Source: Ciona savignyi (taxonomy: Eukaryota; Chordata; Ascidiacea; Phlebobranchia; Cionidae). From it: a stretch of DNA of 64,000 nucleotides. Made by a program: the position numbers and the translations under genes. The first letter of the stretch is position 1, and each line of letters starts with the position of its first letter. Under the pieces are notes generated by a model, which saw only the letters and a program-made list of their open reading frames with translations, searched no databases and was not told the origin of the DNA. Below, one piece after another: positions 40,349 through 51,644 of this stretch. The stretch covers positions 1,425,738 through 1,489,737 of the forward strand of contig CH003313.1 in the NCBI GenBank assembly GCA_000149265.1, in the 5' to 3' direction.

Positions 40349-41589
40349 CTTCTTCTCCACTTTTTTCCGTTGCATTTATTCGTGATTGGTCGATTTGATG
40401 ACATGACCAATGATTGCCGAGGAAAACACCGTGTATTATATCGACTACTAATTACCTGGCTCAGTAATCAACATAGGACCTTCTGCTATTAAGAATATAT
40501 ATCTTATTTATTGTTACTATTAGTTTTCACATTGTTGCGCTTGACATATAGTCAAATTCTTTCATGGTGGTTTTACTGTTAATTTGCTTAGTCTAATGCA
40601 CATTATGCTTCTGTGTACAGTCCAGATGATCCTACCATTGATAACACACGTCAAACTAGTATTAAGTCCACTTGGTTTAGTCGCAAATCTGGGCATTTGG
40701 TTAATTGAAAAAAACTTATTGTTGTGTATTGTACATTTTATGCTTTGTATGTTTCTAGATGAATACTTCAGTGAATTTTTCAATTGAAAGATTTTATCCT
40801 TTGCTTGATTGGATCCGCAATGCATCCAGTAGAGCCATATGTGATGTGTCCCCATAACCCCAATTATTCCTAATCCGTGTTGATCATCGGAAGCAAACCA
40901 CGTGAAAATAAAACTGAACTGAAATTGCATCATTCTCCCCAAGCAAATAGAACTGACTTGAGTCCACTGATAATGTCAGAGCGGCATTTTCCTTTGATAT
41001 GGGTTTCCTTCAATTTCAAAGGAAACATATTTTTATCTTTAGGACCTTTTTATTCTGTGTAACATTTGTTACCGGCATGCCCTGTCGTTGTGTCCTTGAG
41101 TAAAACCGGTTGTATAATTCGGCTGAAATTTCCAGTAATCCTTGCTGGTAGTTTTGCGTCGACCTTTATTTTTACCCAAAAATTATAAGGGTAATTGCCA
41201 TTAACAAGAAAAATGTAAAAAACAGGTCAATTTTGGCGTTATCTTTAAGCTGAAAAGATATATTTACTCCAAATTTCTAAGAAACTTGAATGATATAAAA
41301 CATTAATCGGGAAAACACAACTTAAATTAGAATAACCAAGTTAATCTCTGAAATAGAATGTACATAAGAAATTATAAATGCACTATTATCTATTAAGTGT
41401 AGAAACATTAAGACACTTTAAATAAATAGATAGAGAATTAAAAGATGAGCAAAAAAGATGTGTACACCCCATACCGATCTTTTTCTGGAAATCCCAAGAA
41501 AATCAATTCCACTAAACCTAGTGATCAGTCTTATTTATATTCCATATCTAATGAGGAGAAATGTTCAATCTAGTTTAATTTTGTGGAGG

Positions 41590-41990
41590 TGTTAGCTACT
41601 ATAAAGTGAAAAATTTTGAGTGAATTGCCTTAGGGAAATACCTTAAAGACCCAAGAATATAAGCATGACGGCCATTTTGACAATTTTAAGTGACAAATAT
41701 TCGTTGACAGCTGATATTTTGGGACTGGTAATGATGATTTACTTTAAATTGTAAAAAAGATATACAAATTAAACTAAAAAATGAATATACAGACTCTACA
41801 TGCCCTCAATACCATAGAAAACCCCTTAAAATATTTAATACATAGGGGATATATAATACACAATAACTGTACATAAAACAGCAAACACTTTAAACATAGT
41901 GAATTACATGCGACAAAAATCAATTCGGATATTAACCATTAACCGTTTTCCTGGAAATTTGTATACGCTCAAACTAGAGATTAGTATGCT
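41590..41990 (+). repeat. Long dispersed repeat (second copy near 785-1160)
   Basis: ATATTTTGGGACTGGTA and CTTTAAATTGTAAAAAAGAT occur in both copies in the same order, followed by similar ATAAAACAG, TCGGATA and GGAAAT blocks. Scattered similarity extends left to about 41100. No terminal repeats or coding region were seen. Confidence 0.6.
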
Positions 41991-42162
41991 TTAACACTCC
42001 ATAATAACAGGAATAAATAATTGAGTTTCATTTCTGTTTGCATAAACGTATATCAGACAGTCAAAATGGGTTTTAAAAACATCGTTGGCTGACATATAGT
42101 TGACACTACAATATTTTATGACACTTTAGTAGAAACACCAATGACTTGATATAAAATGTTTG

Positions 42163-42168
42163 TTTATT
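42163..42168 (-). terminator. hmbs: Probable hmbs polyadenylation signal
   Basis: AATAAA on the minus strand, about 66 bases after the hmbs stop codon. Confidence 0.6.
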
Positions 42169-42233
42169 CAAGGTGCAACAACATTATGATTATTATACAA
42201 TTACTGCATAAGCTTGCATAGAAGATAGAAACA

Positions 42234-45200
42234 TCAAATAACGTCGTCGACCCTCTCCATGTTCTGGCGACGAGCTTCATCCAGTATTTCCCGAGCTCCC
42301 TTACCCAGCAGCAGTAGCGCAAGATCACGACCCAGATGTCCGGCCACTTTCAACAACATGGGGTGGATGAATCGATGACTGGTCGTGATGCTCGCAAACT
42401 CACAACAACTCTCAGGATCAACCACCTCCAACTGTGTGGAAGCAACAATCAAACAATGGAGTTGGTGTAAATCTAATTGAAACTACTCTGTGCAACTAAG
42501 ACAATAGTGTTGTGTAAAATTAATGAAAAGTACTTCATACAATTAAAACCCAACCCTTTTACTGCTACGGACCAGTAAAAATTTAATAATTTTACTGAGG
42601 ACCAGTGAGAGAAATGTTGAATATTTGCACACAAAGCCTTCTAGAAAAAACGTACTAACAAGCGAGCAATATTAGAGATGAAAATTGATAAAAAAAATTA
42701 TTACCTTTAGGACATTGCAATAGAACAACTTTTTTCTACATTTTAATTCAAAATTGATTTTGTGTGAAGGAATAAATGTGTATGATTGAGCATTGATGAC
42801 TTACCACATGTTGGTCTTCCACAAGCAAAGATGTTTGCATCGTTTCAAGCAGCGATTTAGAGCCGTCTAGATTAAACACCGCTCCCTTCATGTACAGCTG
42901 GGTGGAAGGGGTTCGAATAAATAATTGCCAAAAATTTAAATTTAAAAATATTCAAAAGTGCTCCATTAGCCAATAAAAGTAATTGATTTGTCTGACAGAT
43001 TAGTCTGGTGGGTTAGTGCGTCAACTTTCAGCCAAATAGTTGCAGGTTCCAAACTGGTCGCTGGCTGGTTGGTTGTGTCCTTGGGTAATGCACTTAACGG
43101 ACATAGCCTAAACCGCAAGGTAATCTAAAGTTTGCCTGGTGTTAAACCCCTTGTTTGTCCCATTCACGGGGATAAACATGAATATCCTATCCTGATCAAT
43201 GAATGGAGAATAAATGTTACCAAACAACAAACTTACTCTTTTTACTTCAAAAATAAAAATAAATCTTTTCTACATGCCACCTTATATATTCAGACACAGA
43301 CAGTCTTAAACCAATAAATGTGTAATTAAAGGAATTAGCTACATATTGCCTCGTGTATTGGATAGGATTTTCACATTATATCCTTGTTCAAAACATCGTC
43401 CCATTACCTCCCGCGTTCTGTTACATGATAGGAGCTATTTTTGAGTGTTGAATATGACTATTAAAGCTGGTAGTAAATGCGATTGTGTTAAAAAGAAGTG
43501 TCAACATAAGTGAACAAACCTGGTCATCTTCGATCCAAGAATGAACAGCTTGTGGCACCGAGCAGCCTCCTCCCTATGGATTCTCCTGGTTAGTCATACA
43601 TACAAATACAACAGATGCTTATTGAGAATACTTATTAATATCTAAGTGTGGGTGCCGATGACAGTTATTATTACACTAACAATTAGATTACATCAGACCC
43701 AGTGCTGAGACACAATAGTGTAGAAAGTAGTTGGGTGGTGATTGAATCCAACATCTGCCCGGTCCCTCTTCTTCATCCCTATCCCCTAGACCAGTGCTCC
43801 GCAACATTTTTTTAGTCGAGGCACATTTAGAAACGTACTAAATTTGATGGCACATTGCAGTCAAAATTGTACAATGTGAGGTCTTCTGACATTTAATATT
43901 ATATTAGCAAAGGGTCTTATAGGCATAATATTCAAATTTGCAATAACTAAAATCCCTTTATTTATTAAAAACTGTGTTTTAAAAATTTTGTGGCACACCT
44001 AGCATTGTCTTGCGGCACAGTAGTGTGTTGCGGCAAACTGGTTGCGAAGCACTGCCCTACACCACACAGCCGGACTATTTATTCAACCCACCAGTGTTTT
44101 AAGGAAAGCTCTCTCAGCCACCGTTCTGATGACAGTATCTTTGTCATGCAGCTGCGACACCAGTTTGATGCTCTGCATGTCATCTGCACGCGTCTCAATC
44201 CCAAGCGCTCCCTGCCCAATCGCGTACAAACACTCATCGGTCTGGTGGAAATACCAAAATTTCAATGAAATGATTGAAATTAAGTCAATAAAGCAACCTT
44301 CTGCAAGCCTATTGCTTTAGGTGGCATCAAGGCATCATGCCACAATTCAGTCAGTAGTTCTGCTACAAACAATTTAAAAAAAAATAGAAAAAAACATAAG
44401 GGAAGTACAATCTAAATGTGCATTCTTTGTACTTAAGATGATCTGGGCATGACTGCCTATTTTATTAGTTCCAATTATTGTTTTTTTTTGTCTAAAAACA
44501 ACCTAAATATATACAACATATAGTAGAATTCTGTTTAATAAAAACAATGCCAGTGTGACTTGTTAACTCTATGTGCATATTCTTATTAATTACAAGCGAA
44601 CAGATGTTAGTAAAAAACATTGGGAAGAATTTATCATAAGGATATTCTAAAATCGACAGAATTGCCAGGAACTGAATTTAGCGACCCGACAGAAAATTTT
44701 TTAATAGAGATTCCCAACCAGAATCCCCACCCATTCGAATACAAGTAACAAAAAAGCATAGCAAGCTATAAAAAGCCTTCTTACAGTGAGTATGTAGGAG
44801 ATACGTGGAGACCACCCCATGCGCTTGACTCCTGCGACAGCCAGAATTATCGCAGCGAAGTCGTCTCCATTGTCCAGCTTCCGTAGCCTCGTGTTCAAGT
44901 TACCTCTCTGTTAATTATCAATGTGTTAGTGGCTTGTAGCAAGAAGGACAGTTTTGTCTTTTATCATGCTGTTAAGGTCAGATAAATCTAATTCATAGCC
45001 AGACCTATTACTGATATGTGTCCGAGTAATATCCGGCCCGTTGGTGTAACGGTTAAGTGCGTCGCCTTTCAATCGAAAGGTTGCAGGTGCGAAACTGGTC
45101 GCTAGCTAGTCGGTTGTGTCCTTGGGCAAGGCACTTTACGGATATTGCTTGAACCCAGCGGATTAATGGGTTCTACCAAATTGAAGGAACATGTCTATCA

Positions 45201-48095
45201 TATACAACTCACTGCAATAGCTTCGGTAACCCGACAATGGGCACGAGGTGATCTGACGATTGCCCGTGTGTTATCCCCCTTGGTTTTCCCATTCACTATA
45301 TCCTATCCTATAATAAACGATTCCTTTAAAGGATTCAAATAAAATGATTCAAAAATTATAGTGAATAAAGCAATCTAAATGTGAGTAAGTGGCACTGCTT
45401 CATGTTATAACATTTGTACTTTTTTTCACCCACCAAGGTAAACAGGAAGGATCAATATATTAAATAACTTACAATGCTTTTGAACTTGAGGTCAGGGAAA
45501 AGTTTCTTAAGTTGCGCGACTCTTCGTAGTGAACTTGTGCCGATGACGCTGTGTAATTGGGAAGGGGGTTACTAAAGTCAAGAAAAATTACTAATGTCCG
45601 GAAAGGGGGCTACTAATGTAAATCAACTAAAACCAATGTCAAGCTGGTGGAAAATTGATTTTAATTGACAACATACACGACATCAGTAATTATTAAAACT
45701 TGTAATTAAGCGATGGACAAATTGAAATTATCTGAAAGGGGGATTACTATAATGAGGGCCTTACAACAGGAAATTACCAGTAGCACTTCTAATGGCTTTC
45801 TTTATTATGTAGTTTTCAATTTCATAAATTCGATTATACATAAAACAGGAAATTAAAGTAAAACTTTTAAACACATTTTAGTTATCTAAAATCCGCATAA
45901 AAGTAGGCACTTTGCCCAATCAAGCTAAGGGAAATATGTAAGCTAACCCTCTGTCTCCAAAATTAAACAAGGTTGGTGTGATTTTACACTATTGTTGACT
46001 TATTATTCAACTTTCCCGCTGAAATATTCTGCTTGAGCAGGATACTAATTAGGGCATTATTACCATTATTCTGGAATATTTTCCGAATCCAGTATTATGA
46101 CAACTAGTCTAGAACATTAACATTAAAACAAATTAAACCTTCCTGTTGGAAGATCTTCAAGTCGTTTCCCGTAGTTTGCAGGATGCATTATCACCGCGTC
46201 GCGTGGGTCTTCACGCCTGCGTGGTGGTAATTTATATTAAGATCTGCATGAGGATAGTCCATATATGTGATATCACATAGGCTACTCTGTAAAACCACCT
46301 TGAGCTAGAGCTCTATTACACTATTTTTATAGCAAAAATAAGTAACCAGGTAAAAACACATAATTGCCTAACTTTTACAGTGGCATATATAATTTGTGTA
46401 ACATATCCTAATAAAAATGGCATATGGCAAGGGTCTACAACCTGCAGGTCTTACATCCTTATATATTGCTCTTATTAATTTTATTGTTAATGTACCTTAA
46501 TAAGTTTATTACACATGCATAGGTGAAAGAGAAGAACATTCGAGTCTTTATCTAACACATTGTTGTTTTCCATTTATTGCAAAATATTTTTAGTTTTGCG
46601 GCTCCCAGTGATTTTAATTTTGTGAAATATCAGTTAAAATGGCTATTTAAGTGCATAAGATTGCTGACCCCTGGCATATGACATGTAAAAATAATTGTGG
46701 CTGTTATCAACCGCGAAAAAGAACAATTCTTGTTTTTTGTACAAAAAGACAGTCCACAATAAATTTGCATCTATTATGATCACACTAAGACTGGGATGAA
46801 ACCATCCATAGAAACAGTACACACTGACCTGGATACAGCAGATATAGTTAGATTGTTGGGTAGGGTGGATGGCATGTCTTTTAATGAATTGACCACCAAG
46901 TCAACTTGCTTTGCAATCAACGCATCTTCCAATTCTTTGGTGAACAAACTTTTTTCTCCAGTCTGTGGTAACATACAATGTTAACAACAGATAGTAATCG
47001 TAAAGTGTGTAATGTGTGCAAATTGTATTCTTGTCCAACAAATTTTACCACAAATGTGAACAAAAAATTAGCTTAATCAAAATTCTTTAGGGTTATGATC
47101 AAACAATATAGGATAGGATATCCATGGTTACGTGAATGATAAAACGCAAGGGGTGGCACCTAACGCCAATTGTCAGATTACTTTGCACCCACCGTTGACT
47201 TATCCAAGCAATTTTTATGCATTGTGTATGTTTGAGACATACCTTCAATTTGGTATAAACCATTATTTTAAGGTATAATCATACCACTATGCATATACTT
47301 TGGTAATCCTAGTAAAACAAGTTAACACTAGCAATACATTTACAAGCATACCTTAGAAAGTGACTTGTCCAAAATCTTGTCACCAATTGTAGCCATTTGT
47401 ACTGCAAAATAATAATAAATCCCATTAAACTTATGTCATTAACAAACCAACAAACATCAACTAACTTATTTCTATTTCCAGAGACTCGTTCATGGTTTTG
47501 AGCTGGTTAACAACCCAGTTGGTTTGAATCATAGCAAGCTGCAAACAGAAATATCAAGTTATGCTTAAATCATAACTTTATGTGAAAGAAGCTATATGTT
47601 AAACAAATCTGCATATTATGGAGGTGTAATTACTGCGGCCATAAAAATGTGATTTTCTACATCATACGCTATATCCTACACCAGGGGTTCCCAACCTTTT
47701 TAACCCATGGACTGTTTCCAAGCTGACCTAAATACACACGGACTCAAGTCATGGGTATGAAAAATAGAATTTTCCACAACTTTTCACCAAAAAATCATTG
47801 TTTATACGTTTGTTTGAGCACCCTGTAGTAATTAAAGGCACCCTATCCTACATAGTCGAGCTTATTGTTTATTACGGCTAATAAGTTCAAATTCAAACAG
47901 AAATTAACACAACACGCAAAAAAGGTAAACAATTTATTGTAAGTTATTTTTATCACAGTAACAATATAAACATTTCGCAGCTTACAAAACATGAGTTTAC
48001 CCTACCTACAGCATATTGTTTAAAAAAATTTACTAAACCGGTATACGTACCTCACTTTTTCTTGTACCCACACGAATTACTCCATTTTTACACAT
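42234..48095 (-). CDS. hmbs: Hydroxymethylbilane synthase (porphobilinogen deaminase)
   Basis: Joins four porphobilinogen molecules into hydroxymethylbilane, the third step of heme synthesis, in the cytosol. Eleven exons, 5' to 3': 48051-48095, 47466-47538, 47352-47401, 46829-46962, 46139-46216, 45473-45548, 44785-44907, 44092-44241, 43520-43573, 42805-42897, 42234-42431; 1074 nt, 357 aa against 361 in human. Motifs in order: [33 protein letters not shown] with catalytic Asp near 85, [29 protein letters not shown], and GGGCSVP with the dipyrromethane-binding Cys near 247. The start codon gives [10 protein letters not shown], matching the human N-terminus of the housekeeping form. All junctions are GT-AG and in phase. 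Introns carry a MITE and three SINE copies. Convergent with rab1a, divergent from the synaptotagmin gene. Confidence 0.96.
43001..43193 (+). repeat. SINE with internal deletion
   Basis: Head TTAGTCTGGTGGGTTAGTGC and box B-like GTTGCAGGTTCCAAACTGG are present. The middle third is missing (from ACATAGCCTAA straight to CGCAAGGTAATC), and the tail ATATCCTATCC is intact. It lies in an hmbs intron. Confidence 0.85.
43792..44054 (+). mobile_element. hAT-like MITE, copy 2
   Basis: It starts CAGTGCTCCGCAAC and ends GGTTGCGAAGCACTG. It is flanked by CCCTAGAC and CCCTACAC, an 8-bp duplication with one mismatch, as expected for a hAT transposon. It sits 37 bases from hmbs exon 8. Confidence 0.85.
45032..45311 (+). 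repeat. Full-length SINE
   Basis: It starts TCCGGCCCGTTGGTGTAACG, has box B-like GGTTGCAGGTGCGAAACTGG, a near-consensus body and a TATCC tail. The GGGGATAAACATGAA block before the tail is deleted. It lies in an hmbs intron. Confidence 0.9.
47108..47275 (-). repeat. SINE, diverged fragment
   Basis: The AGGATAGGATATCCATGG tail side and a CAGATTACTTTGCACCCACCG block are recognisable on minus; the head is lost. It lies in an hmbs intron. Confidence 0.65.
47682..47701 (+). mobile_element. hAT-type transposon end
   Basis: CAGGGGTTCCCAACCTTTTT is a typical hAT terminal sequence, distinct from the MITE family here. I could not place its partner end. Confidence 0.4.
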
Positions 48096-49210
48096 ATTTT
48101 ATTTTAATGTGTAATACAACTGAGACTGATAATAGAAGTGCAAAAAACTGATCGGCAAAGGCAATATAAGTCGAGAAATCAATAGATAGCACGCGCTACT
48201 TCCAACACAGAGGAATACCGGATACTAGCTATTGTGACTAAGCAAATTTTCTTGACTGTCAGTCATAATAAGCGGTTTAACCTAATCACGGACGACGAAC
48301 TGTAGTAACTGTTACGTCACAGAAATTTTACATTCATTTTGTTTCGGTATTTTAATAGCGTCCCACTGATATACAGGCCGTTTTTATTTTTTTAGAAAAT
48401 TGGAAAAGGAGGGACGCCACACGGGCAATCGTCGAATTATCCCGTATTCGACAACCCATATTGTCGGGTTTTGTAGGGAATTGAAATGTATTTCGGCCTT
48501 TGTGAATGAGGCGTTACTACTGTTTTACTTCGGCCAATGTGTTTTTACAGTTATACGTACAGAAATTTGCCTCGCAGTGGGTTTATTCGCCGCCGACCGG
48601 GATAACAAGTGTCCAGTTGCATACCCAAACGTACATGGGCCTCGGTACTCACTTTTATATGGGTTACTTAAATAAAATTTAAGGGTTTACATGGGCCACT
48701 CAAAAGTGGACATAAAAGAATATGTTTAGTGTTGCAGACTTTAACTTTAATTGTTCAATACAATTATATGTTGCCCGGCCAAACAGCTTGATTGGTTATT
48801 GCATCGCCTCTTAGCCGAAGACTTATAGGTTCGTAACAGGTCGCGAGCAAATCGCTGACTAGTCGAATGTCTTTTTGGGTAAAGGACTCGCCGGATAATG
48901 CATATAACAAACTGCAATTTTTCGTCACAGGGTGGACAGATGGTAGCTTTCGACCGGTCATGCCGGCTTAAGAGAGATGAATCATGTTTCTCCATAGGAT
49001 ATGAAAAACAGATAATCGTTAGATTATCTCGTGCCCACAGTCGGGTTGCTGGAGCTGTTATGGTCACGCAGTGTGCTCAATCTGGGATATTAGCCTACTT
49101 CGAGGCAAAATTTATGTAATATCTTCGTCTCGTTACCACTCCTAATGCATTGGTTATTCAAGACAACCCGAAAATGGGCGTGACCGCTGTGTGTGGTGAT
49201 GTGTGGGTAT

Positions 49211-49499
49211 GATAGAATATTAATGTGTATCTTCGTGATTGGAAAAAAAACTAATGGGATTAACACACACAATCGTCAGATCACCTCGCGCCCACCGTCG
49301 GGTTACCGGAGCTATTGCGGTGTGTTGTATATGATAGACACGTTCCTTCAATTTGGTAGAATCCATTAATCCGCTGGATTTAAGCAATGTCTGTAAAGTG
49401 CCTTGCCCAAGGACACAACCGACTAGCTAGCGACCAGTTTCGCACCTACAACCTTTGGTTTGAAAGGCGGCGGACTTAACCGTTAGACCAACCGGCCAG
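49211..49499 (-). repeat. SINE, near full-length
   Basis: The body and tRNA-like head are close to consensus on minus, ending GGCCGGTTGGTCTAACGG. The TATCC tail is lost. Confidence 0.88.
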
Positions 49500-51262
49500 A
49501 CTATTGGTTTAAAGTCTTTAACTTCTATATACACGTGGTATGTTGTAATTTAATGAAGGAATATAAATTGTGATGGATTTCCCGCGGAAAACTTAGTTAT
49601 GCTGTTTTTGTGGTTCCATTTTCCTTAAATATTATTTTTAGGCACAAGATATCGGATCTCAATAAATAAAGGATCGATTTATTTTAAAACGTGTTTCCTT
49701 TTTATCATTTTTGTGTCTGTTCCCCCCAAAGTTTGTATGAAATAAAGAGTCGATAGAAATTATCAACATATTAGTAAGTATAACTAAACATTTCACCACG
49801 CTTGAATAATTCTTGTTTTTACCAAAGATAAAGCGATTCAGATTCCATTTCACGTTAAATACTACGATTTGAATTACCCAACATGGCCAAACCAAAGTAA
49901 ATATTTTTCCCGAATAAATTTCTAAAATATTTTCACAAAAAAATGAACATATATATTGTACAATTTAATTCACCATACTGCTCGGCTATTTCGACTTCGC
50001 CGAGACTGACTGTAGAACAGGGCAAGATTTAGAGTACTTAACTGCAATAAAATAATGTTACAAATTATTTCAGCACATCTTAACCATACATCTATTTTAT
50101 TCAAATCCGTCTATATTAACTGGTTGTTATACTATTACTTTGTATCAAATATCCCTTGGGATCTAACATATGAATAATTGACGAGGTTTTCAGCGAAGTG
50201 TGGTGTCACTCTAGCACTTGGGTTTATGAGGGAATGAATACACTGTTGAGTGTACAATAGATCGCGCACGACAGGATTCAGCTGTTTCCTATACCTGCCA
50301 CCGCCTGTGGAGATTTGTTTACGACTTTCTGCTTTAGAGGAGGCCTATAAGCTATCAGTTTGGTTTAGTTTCTTTGATTTTTTGCTTGATTCGAGTAAAA
50401 AATATATAGAAAAAATTGAAAACAATCAGGAAAAGGCAGCAAGAATAAAGAGTTTAACCACATCACGACAACTCATTATATAGTTATATAAACAAAGTTC
50501 GCTGCGAGTAATCCTAATTATTGTCCCGATTTTCGTACCGGCGATGGGCTCGTCACTAACCGGATTTTAAATCGAATTTGGTATGTGAATGCTAAGGATT
50601 TAGCGACATCCACAGCCTTAATAAAAAAAAGTGCTGTGAATCGTGTCATTCTTTGAGGAAAGCCGGATTTAAGAAAAAAATCGGCCGGAAATTGTTGCTC
50701 AAGTAGAAAAGAAAATTAGCTCATGCTTCTTACTGAATTAAAGATACTTAGTAATTAGGCTGCTTATATTGATGAAGTGGAAATTATGGTCAACGTTACG
50801 CACGCAGGCAAGTGAAATACTTTATGTATTAAGTGAAAAAGTGAGGTTTGTATTTAGCTGAATGATCGCATAAATGCATAAATATGATTCATATAACGAT
50901 GGCACCCGTTCAAGAATGGTCGCTAGCACTTAACGGTCGTTATATTGACCCAGTGGGTTTATTTGGGGACTTTCGAATGGAAGTTATATTAAATATTTAT
51001 GGTTGCCATTAAATTGAACTTATAAGCAAATGAACCAACAAAATTAAACCCATAGAAATGAATCTAGGCAATTGAATTACTGGATTAAACCGAATGTATT
51101 AAAACGACAACGGATTGAACCTGCACAGTAATGGTCTCAAACTTGTGGGCTTAAGCTCGTGTAATTAATCCTAATAGAAACAATCAGTTGATTTCAAATG
51201 TAGCAATAGGTATTTTGACGACTTTCCTTTTTTTATAATGACTGTCGTTTTCCCGTGCCGGC

Positions 51263-51564
51263 AATAGGATAGAAATATTCATCTTTATCCCCGTGAATGG
51301 GAAAACCAAGTGGGTTAACACACGGGCAATCGTCAGATCACCTCGCGCCCATCGTCGGGTTACCGGAGCTATTGCAGTGTGTTGTAGGCCTATATGATAG
51401 ACACGGTTCTTTAATTTGGTAGAACCCATTAATCCGTTGGGTTCAGGCAATGTCCGTAAAGTGCCTTGCCCAAGGACACAACCGACTACCTAGCAACCAG
51501 TTTCGCACCTGCAACCTTTCGATTGAAAGGCGAAGCACTTAACCGTTAGACCAACGGGACGGAC
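51263..51564 (-). repeat. Full-length SINE
   Basis: Near-consensus on minus, with a short insertion (TAGGCC, plus strand) in the ACACTGCAATAG/TATATGATAG region. It ends 80 bases before the first identified synaptotagmin exon. Confidence 0.9.
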
Positions 51565-51644
51565 GTCAATAAGTTGAACTGTATATGTGGCTACATTACA
51601 TTACTTCAACGACTCAATTTCATGTTTGCATTTTCTTGCTACAG

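Larger units (their letters stand above)
40349..42233. other. Convergent rab1a / hmbs spacer
   Basis: No supported gene. A candidate rab1a polyadenylation hexamer lies at 40907-40912. Most of 41100-41990 is one copy of a dispersed repeat also seen at about 690-1160. The 126-codon minus frame at 40562-40942 has no splice context or recognisable motif. Confidence 0.55.
48096..51644. other. Divergent hmbs / synaptotagmin intergenic region
   Basis: About 3.5 kb. Two SINE copies (49211-49499 and 51263-51564, both minus) and a rearranged SINE-like patch (about 48775-49060) are present. The 5' coding exon of the synaptotagmin gene should lie here or be very short, but I could not identify it. Open frames at 48400-48675 and 50250-50483 show no family resemblance. 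Confidence 0.5.

Noticed and set aside
40562-40942. A 126-codon minus frame in the rab1a/hmbs spacer
   Set aside because: It has no recognisable motif or splice sites and overlaps the likely rab1a 3' UTR.
48400-48675. A 91-codon plus frame starting MEKEGRHTGNRR
   Set aside because: No similarity, hydrophobicity pattern or splice sites support it, and SINE-like words (CACACGGGCAATCGTC) occur in its start.
51184-51450. Open frame with [10 protein letters not shown] and [17 protein letters not shown]
   Set aside because: It is a translation of SINE sequence, not a protein-coding gene.
51587-51644. In-frame 5' extension of the synaptotagmin transmembrane exon
   Set aside because: The first codon is GTG, and a strong acceptor (TTGCTACAG) ends at 51644; similarity to SYT14 begins only after it.
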